Below are positions 6,518-12,120 of a DNA stretch of 12,120 nt, piece by piece. Source of the stretch: Candidatus Albibeggiatoa sp. nov. BB20 (GTDB lineage: Bacteria > Pseudomonadota > Gammaproteobacteria > Beggiatoales > Beggiatoaceae); assembly GCA_016744725.1 (NCBI GenBank), contig JADGDW010000009.1, positions 36,080 to 48,199 of the forward strand, given 5' to 3'. The position numbers and the translations under genes are program-made. Every line of letters begins with the position of its first letter. Positions within the stretch are counted from its first letter, which is position 1. The notes beneath the pieces are model-generated. The model worked only from the letters and a program-made list of their open reading frames with translations. It was not told the origin of the DNA and made no database searches.

Positions 6518-9500
6518 GTGAATATGAATATATCAAAGTATCTGCTTTTTTTAATCCTGTTGTTTAATATACCCAATTTATATGCTGCTCAAGTGAATAC
6601 TGATGTGGCGCAAGCAATTAATAATACAGGGTCTGCATACGTTATTATCAATTTAGAGGTTAATTTTGACTTTGAGCCTACAGATGAACAAATCCAACAA
6701 ACCCGACGCTTACGATCATTAAAAGCCATTGAACCGCGTCCAGAACTATCAAAAACAGAAAAATTACAACGTATTAACCAAGCTGTGACAGCAGTTCAAG
6801 AGGAAGTATTGTTTGCATTACAGCATTTAGATACCAATCAATTTCAGCTAACAACCCAATATGGTTATATTGCAGCATTGGTGGCTGATATTGGGCAAGA
6901 AGCTTTAGCTATTTTGCGTCAACAACCTAAAGTCACGCTAATTCAACTCAGCCCACAGGGTCAAGCCAGTTTATCAACCAGTGTTCCATTGCTGAATGTT
7001 GATGATGTACACAGCTTAAGTCCAAGCAGCTATTCAGGCGATGGAATCAGTATTGCGGTGTTAGATTCAGGGATTGATACCGATCACAGTGATTTTAGTG
7101 ACGGAGCTATCATTGATGAAAAATGCTTTGTCAATGCAGGTTGCCAACCTTCTAATGCCGATGAAAGTAACAGTGCTGAAGATGACTATGGGCATGGTAC
7201 GCATGTTTCTGGCATTATCACATCTCCTGATGGTATTGCACCAGATAGCGATATTGTCGCAGTTAAAGTGATTGATGGTAGTGGTTTTTTCCAACTAAGT
7301 GACTTAATGTCAGGTGTGGATTGGATTGTTGAAAATTTGGATAGTATTAGTCCCGATATTCGAGTCATTAATATGAGTTTAGGTCTCACTGATCGCTACA
7401 GTGATGTCAATGAATGTAATTCAGCTTATCCTAGTTATACTGAAACCTTTAACCAATTAGCCAATGAATTTGATGTTATCACCTTTGCTGCATCAGGCAA
7501 TAATAGCGAGGCCTCTAATATTGATTGGCCATCATGCTTAACTGATGTGATTGCTGTTGGAAATAGTAATAGCGGTGATACTTTGCATAGTACGGGCAAT
7601 CGAGGCGACTTACTGGAAATTGTTGCACCGGGAGTAAGCATCGTTTCGACTGAAATGGATGGCACTACAAAAGCGGATACAGGTACATCTATGTCCTCGC
7701 CAATGGCTGTGGGTATTGCTGCATTATTATTAGAAAAAGACGATACATTAAGTGCTGCTCTTATTAAACAAAAGTTCATTGATACGGGTGTTGACATTAT
7801 AGACAACTCTATCACTTATAAAAGGGTTGATGCATTAGCCGCAATTCAAGATGAAACAGCCCAAGCTCTGTTGCAATTAACTCAAGATTCAAGCCCTTAT
7901 CTAAATGGCGAAACCTATGATTTAGGTGTACTGAGTCAAGGAGCAGACATTTCAGAGCAATTTAAATTATTTAATCTTGGTAATGAAGTGCTAGTAACCA
8001 GTGATTTTAGTTTAACGGGGGATACCATTGGCATAGAAGATTTTTTCCCTTCAGGTATCGCCAGTAATAGTGCTGAAACATTCACATTAAATATTCCAAC
8101 TGACACTGAAGGTTCTTATAGTGGCTCGATTAACTTTGATTCCAACGACTCCAATAATAGCAGTTTTATCACAACATTAGAGTGGCTAGTTTGTGATGGT
8201 GAGCTGCCTGTCAGTAGTGATTTTGATGATCCTACAGGTTGTTGGAGTGCGACTGTTTTATATAATCCAGATTACGAAACGCCTCTAGCATCACCAAACG
8301 ATTTTATTGATGATGCTGACCTTATCAAGCTTGTAAATAAAGCCAGTGAAATTAGCTTTCAATTTGAATCATCTCTGATTGTTAATTACACCTATAGCTT
8401 TGCCCAAGCTCAATTAACGACCTCTGCTTTTTCAACCACTGCTTATGAAAATGTTAGCCTTGATTTTGATTTTTATGAACGTAATGGTTCGGGTGATGAT
8501 GATAAAATGAAGGTGCAATGGTCTACTGATGGTGAGGATTGGCAAGACATAGATGATGGTGAATTCAACTGTCAAACAAGTAGCTCAGCGGGTTGGAAAC
8601 AAAAGAATCTCATATTCCCTGAAGAAGCTGAAAACGAAAGCACGATTTATCTTAATTTTTTATTTGAGGCTGATGGCAATAATGCGACTACAGGTAAAGA
8701 TTGTTTTTTAGCAAATCTTGATATTACTGCTGACAGTGTTCCTGAAATCGCACTTTATGGGAATAATATAGAAATTACCAGCCCCGACACCACACCAGAC
8801 ACCAGTGATGATACTGACTTTGGAGGTGTAGAAATTGGCAATACTTTGAGCACAACCTTTAGCATTGCAAACGAAGGATTAGCCGATTTAAATTTAACAA
8901 ACTCGCCTTATGTTACTTTATCAGGTGATAATGCTGACCAATTCTCCATCACTCAACCAAGCAATTCAGTAATTGCAGCCAGCTCAACACAAACCTTTAC
9001 AGTTACGTTTTCACCTACTGCTGAAGGCGAGCAAAATGCAACTCTAACCATCAAAAGTGATGACAATGACGAAGGTACATATATTGTCCTAATTAAAGGT
9101 GAAGGCACTGTAGAACCTGTTTTAACCTTGAGTGTCGCAGAGACTGAATTTTTTGAAGATGATGGCAGCGATGTAGCAACAGGCACAATCTCTCGATTAG
9201 GAACTGACGGTGCGATAACAATCACCTTGAGTATTGATAATGATAAAGTTTCCATTTCCCCAAGTTCATTAACCATTGCTGATAGCGAAACCGAGTCAGA
9301 TGAGTTTACGCTAAGTATGATCGATGATGATGAATATACAGGTAATGTGACCGTGGTCTTGACTGCTGCTGCGGCTGATTATGAAGCTGATACGATTAGT
9401 TTAACTGTGCTTGAAGATGACAGTAAACCTGTTGTAGTCGTAGAGGAAGAAGACACTTTCACATTACCGCCACCACAACCTGATTATGTTGCGGTCTTTA

Positions 9501-10486
9501 TTGGTAGTCCTAATGGGCGGGTTATCAGCGACCCTGAAGGAATTGATTGTAATAAAGGTCAAGGCAGTTGTTGGCATATTTTCCCACGCATAGACCCTGA
9601 AACAGGTGTTACAACGCGCCTGACTTTAAATACGATTGCACCAGAAGGTTTGTATTTTGATAGTTGGACGGGTGATAGTGATTGTAATGACAGCAAGTTA
9701 TATTTGAACGATACGAAAGGATGTCTGGCTTATTTCTACGGCATTCCTAATTATCAAGCTCCAGATGTTGAGCAACAGGCTTATTTTTCAAACATTGATT
9801 TTACCGCCGTGATTAATGAATCAAATAATATTTTGAGCCGTTTCGATTTAACAGACAAGCAAACGATATTAATAACTGCGACGGCCAATGACGAACAAGC
9901 CGACCCTGCTTTAAGTTTGGAACAAACCAATACCGAAAGACTGATTGCACAAAATGACAATTGGGCACAAGCGCTTAATCACATTGCATTAGAAGATATT
10001 ATTTTACCTATTGCTGATAACAGTGCTGCATTATTGCAATATTTAGACGCTGATTATTATTCTTTAGCCATGACGGCAATTCAATCAGGTTTAGCCACCT
10101 TAGCGATTACACCACAAAATGATAAACCGAGCTTATCTTATATTAGTACACGTTTATTATTTACTGATGTGGACAATACCAAAGTTCGTTTTACACTTAA
10201 ACATGTATCAAACACACAGCCTGTTTTGATTAAAGTTTGGGGTACAACGTCTGACTTAGACCCTTCCGTTGAATTGAGGTTTGGCAATAGAGTTTTAGCT
10301 AGTAATGATAATTGGCAAGACAATTCCCAAGCTAATGAAATTCCCAATAATGAGCAACCCAATGGTGTGAATGATGCGGCTTTGTTGGTGGATTTAGCCA
10401 ATGCGGATTATGAACTCAATTTAAATACCGCTGGCAATATTAATGGATTATTGGTTGTTGAAATTCAACTATTAGATAATGAGTAA
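6518..10486 (+). CDS. Large secreted subtilisin-like (S8) serine protease with mosaic beta-domain tail
   Basis: This 1322-residue protein should be exported: signal peptide MNMNISKYLLFLILLFNIPN, cleavage near 23-24. Residues about 25-150 look like a propeptide region. The S8 domain (about 165-445) has an intact triad: D183 in AVLDSGID, H226 in GHGTHVSG, S391 in GTSMSSP, plus oxyanion N328 in AASGNN. Beyond it come a beta region (about 455-555), a jelly-roll-like domain (565-740), a choice-of-anchor D/HYDIN-like Ig domain (765-863), a Calx-beta-like domain (868-967), an acidic/proline linker with PPPQP, an InlB-repeat-like domain (990-1075), and two tandem C-terminal domains each with an NDNW motif (1146-1149 and 1263-1266). 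Twelve cysteines pair within domains (for example C203/C209, C1011/C1018). It is Asp-rich, suggesting Ca2+ binding. No LPXTG, PEP-CTERM or type IX signal ends it, so the release or anchoring route is unclear. Substrate is unknown. Confidence 0.9.
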   Translation: MNMNISKYLLFLILLFNIPNLYAAQVNTDVAQAINNTGSAYVIINLEVNFDFEPTDEQIQQTRRLRSLKAIEPRPELSKTEKLQRINQAVTAVQEEVLFALQHLDTNQFQLTTQYGYIAALVADIGQEALAILRQQPKVTLIQLSPQGQASLSTSVPLLNVDDVHSLSPSSYSGDGISIAVLDSGIDTDHSDFSDGAIIDEKCFVNAGCQPSNADESNSAEDDYGHGTHVSGIITSPDGIAPDSDIVAVKVIDGSGFFQLSDLMSGVDWIVENLDSISPDIRVINMSLGLTDRYSDVNECNSAYPSYTETFNQLANEFDVITFAASGNNSEASNIDWPSCLTDVIAVGNSNSGDTLHSTGNRGDLLEIVAPGVSIVSTEMDGTTKADTGTSMSSPMAVGIAALLLEKDDTLSAALIKQKFIDTGVDIIDNSITYKRVDALAAIQDETAQALLQLTQDSSPYLNGETYDLGVLSQGADISEQFKLFNLGNEVLVTSDFSLTGDTIGIEDFFPSGIASNSAETFTLNIPTDTEGSYSGSINFDSNDSNNSSFITTLEWLVCDGELPVSSDFDDPTGCWSATVLYNPDYETPLASPNDFIDDADLIKLVNKASEISFQFESSLIVNYTYSFAQAQLTTSAFSTTAYENVSLDFDFYERNGSGDDDKMKVQWSTDGEDWQDIDDGEFNCQTSSSAGWKQKNLIFPEEAENESTIYLNFLFEADGNNATTGKDCFLANLDITADSVPEIALYGNNIEITSPDTTPDTSDDTDFGGVEIGNTLSTTFSIANEGLADLNLTNSPYVTLSGDNADQFSITQPSNSVIAASSTQTFTVTFSPTAEGEQNATLTIKSDDNDEGTYIVLIKGEGTVEPVLTLSVAETEFFEDDGSDVATGTISRLGTDGAITITLSIDNDKVSISPSSLTIADSETESDEFTLSMIDDDEYTGNVTVVLTAAAADYEADTISLTVLEDDSKPVVVVEEEDTFTLPPPQPDYVAVFIGSPNGRVISDPEGIDCNKGQGSCWHIFPRIDPETGVTTRLTLNTIAPEGLYFDSWTGDSDCNDSKLYLNDTKGCLAYFYGIPNYQAPDVEQQAYFSNIDFTAVINESNNILSRFDLTDKQTILITATANDEQADPALSLEQTNTERLIAQNDNWAQALNHIALEDIILPIADNSAALLQYLDADYYSLAMTAIQSGLATLAITPQNDKPSLSYISTRLLFTDVDNTKVRFTLKHVSNTQPVLIKVWGTTSDLDPSVELRFGNRVLASNDNWQDNSQANEIPNNEQPNGVNDAALLVDLANADYELNLNTAGNINGLLVVEIQLLDNE

Positions 10487-10536
10487 TTCGACTATTGCTT
10501 AGGCGTTTGGAGTCAGTGTGCTGTGTATTATTGAAT

Positions 10537-10544
10537 GGGAAGAG
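10537..10544 (+). promoter_or_regulatory. Ribosome binding site that sets the substrate-binding protein start
   Basis: GGGAAGAG lies 3 nt before ATG 10548, which opens a clean signal peptide. An earlier in-frame start at 10518 would add ten charged residues (MLCIIEWEEI) before it, so it is rejected. Confidence 0.7.
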
Positions 10545-10547
10545 ATT

Positions 10548-11528
10548 ATGTTGAGCAAATTTTTTATTTTATTACTGGCGATGTTGCATTGCCCAGCTTG
10601 GGCAGCGGAACAATATGCTGGACACAAAGTGATGTTATTAAATTCATATCATGATGGCTATCCTTGGACTCATGATATTAGCCAAGGAGTACAAGACGTA
10701 TTTGCAGGAACAGGGGTTGAATTGCAAATATTTTATATGGATACCAAACGTCATCGATTAGAGCATGAAAAACAAGCGGCTGGATTAAAGGCGAAAGCTG
10801 CTATTGACGCATTTGCACCTGATGTACTGATTTCAGCGGATGACGATGCGTCTAAATATGTGATTATGCCTTTTTATAAAAATACAGAATTACCAGTGGT
10901 CTTTTGTGGGGTGAATTTGGATGCCTCTGCCTATGGGTTTACAGAGAAAGCAACTCAGAAAAGTATTGTACCCAATATTACGGGCATGATTGAAGTGCAT
11001 CCCACAAACTATCTGATTAAACATCTAAAGCATTATGCTAAAGGCGATCGTATAGGCTCTTTAAGTTTTGATGCAATTTCAGAACGCAAAGCCATGAACC
11101 ACGCAGAGAAAACGTGGGGTCGTCCCTTTGATAAAGTTTATGCACATACGGATTATGAATCGTGGAAACAGAGTTATCTAAAGTTGCAAGATGAAGTGGA
11201 TATGTTGTTTTTATACAATCCCTATGGTTTGACGGGTTTTGATGCTGAAGATGCAACTCAGTTTATTGATGAACATATTAAAATCCCGATTGGAACGACT
11301 TTACCTGCAAGAATGCCATTTTCAGTATTTGGAATTGTGCAATTGGGTTCAGAGCAAGGTGAATGGGCAGCTAATGCCGCTTTGCGTATTTTAGGTGGAG
11401 AACGCCCTAGTGATATTCCAGTCACACACAATAAAAGTGGTAAGCTTATGATTAATATGCGTCTGGTAAATAAACTTCAATTGAAAGTAGACTTGAAATT
11501 ACTTAAAACGGCTGAGATTGTTAAGTAG
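10548..11528 (+). CDS. Exported PF04392-type (ABC_sub_bind) substrate-binding protein
   Basis: These 326 residues begin with the signal peptide MLSKFFILLLAMLHCPAWAA; no lipobox is seen, so it is likely a soluble periplasmic protein. The body fits the COG2984/PF04392 periplasmic-binding fold: KVMLLNSYHDGYPWTHDI (27-44, the LNSYH-GYPW signature), PDVLISADDDASKY (91-104), LPVVFCGVN (115-123), NITGMIE (143-149), then GEWAANAALRILGGERPSDI (271-290). The last is the usual C-lobe end. The LNSYHxGYPW class often sits next to, or is fused to, sensor histidine kinases rather than ABC permeases; no kinase or permease is in this window. It lies 61 bp after the protease stop with no terminator seen, so cotranscription is possible. 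Ligand is unknown. Confidence 0.82.
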   Translation: MLSKFFILLLAMLHCPAWAAEQYAGHKVMLLNSYHDGYPWTHDISQGVQDVFAGTGVELQIFYMDTKRHRLEHEKQAAGLKAKAAIDAFAPDVLISADDDASKYVIMPFYKNTELPVVFCGVNLDASAYGFTEKATQKSIVPNITGMIEVHPTNYLIKHLKHYAKGDRIGSLSFDAISERKAMNHAEKTWGRPFDKVYAHTDYESWKQSYLKLQDEVDMLFLYNPYGLTGFDAEDATQFIDEHIKIPIGTTLPARMPFSVFGIVQLGSEQGEWAANAALRILGGERPSDIPVTHNKSGKLMINMRLVNKLQLKVDLKLLKTAEIVK

Positions 11529-11609
11529 TTTATTTTGGATGAAATAATTCAAATAGTTTCCATTACAATAGAACTTACAAATATCAGAATCACTGTATAG
11601 TCTTTTTAT

Positions 11610-11686
11610 TTTAAAGTGATACAGGACTGGCAGTCCTCAATTTTAAAACTGATTGATATTTAAAGTATAAAAGGACTGCCAGTCCT
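11610..11686. repeat. Two 15-bp perfect palindromes in a 49-bp direct repeat
   Basis: AGGACTGGCAGTCCT (11623-11637) and AGGACTGCCAGTCCT (11672-11686) are each perfect 7-bp-arm palindromes differing only at the central base, so each is the reverse complement of the other. Both are preceded by TTTAAAGT (11610-11617, 11659-11666) with 5 nt between, giving an exact 49-bp period. They lie in the 292-bp gap (11529-11820) between convergent genes, so they may be dispersed-repeat copies, terminators or a binding array. Confidence 0.65.
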
Positions 11687-11751
11687 AACACATGAACCAG
11701 AATTAACTATATAAATTAAGTTTTAATAACAAATATATTTTTATATGAAGC

Positions 11752-11831
11752 AAGGCTTTTAGGCATGACTCCCAAATTCTATTTGGGAGTAGCGAGAGCA
11801 GTCTGAAATCGTTTTTATGTTTAAAAGCCTT
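11752..11831. repeat. Outer inverted repeat spanning the aroB 3' end
   Basis: AAGGCTTTTA (11752-11761) is the exact reverse complement of TAAAAGCCTT (11822-11831). The right arm includes the last aroB codons and part of its stop. It encloses the stem at 11768-11790, so the aroB transcript end can form a nested structure; a role in termination or message stability is inferred. Confidence 0.5.
11768..11790. terminator. Strong hairpin after aroB and the substrate-binding gene
   Basis: ACTCCCAAAT (11768-11777) pairs perfectly with ATTTGGGAGT (11781-11790) around a 3-nt loop. It lies between convergent genes, so it can serve both. No U tract directly follows on either strand (TTTTT at 11812-11816 is 22 nt away on the plus strand), so terminator is a working label. 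Confidence 0.5.
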
Positions 11832-12120
11832 CCAGCAAAGTCTGCTTTAAAACCTCAGCGGGATAATCATCAACCACTAAAGATTGTCCGATACCTTTCA
11901 TTAAGATTAAGCGAATTTTACCTGCTTGTACTTTCTTATCCACTTGCATCAATTCCAGCATTTGATCGGCTGTTACGCCGTCAGGAATTGTTATCGGTAA
12001 ATTCATTGCTTGTAAAATGGCTTGGGTGCGTTCCACACTCTCAGCATCCATCCAACCCAAACTCTGTGACATTTTAGCCGCTAATACCATACCAATCGCG
12101 ACGGCTTCACCATGCAATAC
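11821..12120 (-). CDS. aroB: 3-dehydroquinate synthase, C-terminal end only
   Basis: Second step of the shikimate pathway: DAHP to 3-dehydroquinate, using NAD and a divalent metal (Zn or Co) in the cytoplasm. Only the last 99 complete codons are visible; the gene enters from the right edge (VLHGEAVAIG, where the TTG codon is internal, not a start). The HGEAVAIGM motif contains one of the metal-ligand histidines. Further conserved pieces are the ADQMLELMQVDKKVQAGKI stretch and IRLILMKGIGQSLVVDDYP, which match the AroB C-terminal helical domain. The end DYPAEVLKQTLLEGF is normal. Whether aroK lies upstream cannot be told from this window. Confidence 0.93.
   Translation of the reverse strand, partial: VLHGEAVAIGMVLAAKMSQSLGWMDAESVERTQAILQAMNLPITIPDGVTADQMLELMQVDKKVQAGKIRLILMKGIGQSLVVDDYPAEVLKQTLLEGF

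Noticed and set aside
7067..7815. Several short ORFs inside the protease catalytic domain
   Set aside because: Antisense or shifted-frame shadows of the S8 domain.
8953..10401. 107- and 87-residue minus-strand ORFs in the protease tail
   Set aside because: Low-complexity Ser/Val/Leu shadows of an acidic reading frame.
11610..11686. CRISPR array
   Set aside because: Only two units, each a perfect short palindrome, with a 34-nt AT-rich gap and no cas genes.
11768..11815. Known riboswitch (such as a c-di-GMP type)
   Set aside because: The hairpin lies between gene 3' ends and lacks the conserved aptamer sequence.
11038..12077. 72- and 86-residue ORFs over the binding protein and aroB
   Set aside because: Shadows of the real coding strands.

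Overview
This window looks like an ordinary stretch of chromosome from an AT-rich gammaproteobacterium. HisC, NadK, RecX, the NAD(P)HX repair enzyme and AroB all read as gammaproteobacterial. The intergenic palindromes (GTAGGTTGGG stems, CTCGTTCCTACG elements, AGGACTG palindromes) resemble those common in Thiotrichales/Beggiatoa-type and related genomes. The family-level placement is inference from sequence feel, not from a search.

Layout, left to right. (1) 1-577, minus strand: the N-terminal part of an exported CAP/SCP-domain protein, cut by the window edge. (2) 745-2836, plus strand: recX (control of RecA), then nnr, a bifunctional NAD(P)HX epimerase/dehydratase. (3) 2857-3548: a repeat-rich interval. 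Two different kinds of palindrome surround a small two-helix membrane protein of unknown function (minus strand). (4) 3597-4700, minus strand: hisC, histidinol-phosphate aminotransferase. (5) 4995-5252, plus strand: a small YgaP-like/DUF2892 membrane protein. It converges on nadK (NAD kinase, minus strand, 5398-6273), with a composite inverted repeat between them. (6) 6518-10486, plus strand: a very large secreted subtilisin-like (S8) protease with a long mosaic beta-rich tail. An exported PF04392-type substrate-binding protein follows at 10548-11528. (7) 11529-11820: a non-coding interval with a pair of mirror-related perfect palindromes and a nested hairpin. (8) 11821-12120, minus strand: the C-terminal end of aroB, cut by the right edge.

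Working together: nnr and nadK both serve nicotinamide-cofactor metabolism but are not in one operon. nadK makes NADP, and Nnr repairs hydrated NAD(P)H. hisC and aroB are stand-alone amino-acid biosynthesis genes here. Three proteins (CAP, S8 protease, substrate-binding protein) carry signal peptides and act outside the cytoplasm. I found no tRNA, rRNA, CRISPR array, transposase, phage gene, defence system or convincing new multi-gene system. The items most worth a second look are the protease architecture, the two REP-like copies with a compensatory base change, and the structured non-coding intervals.
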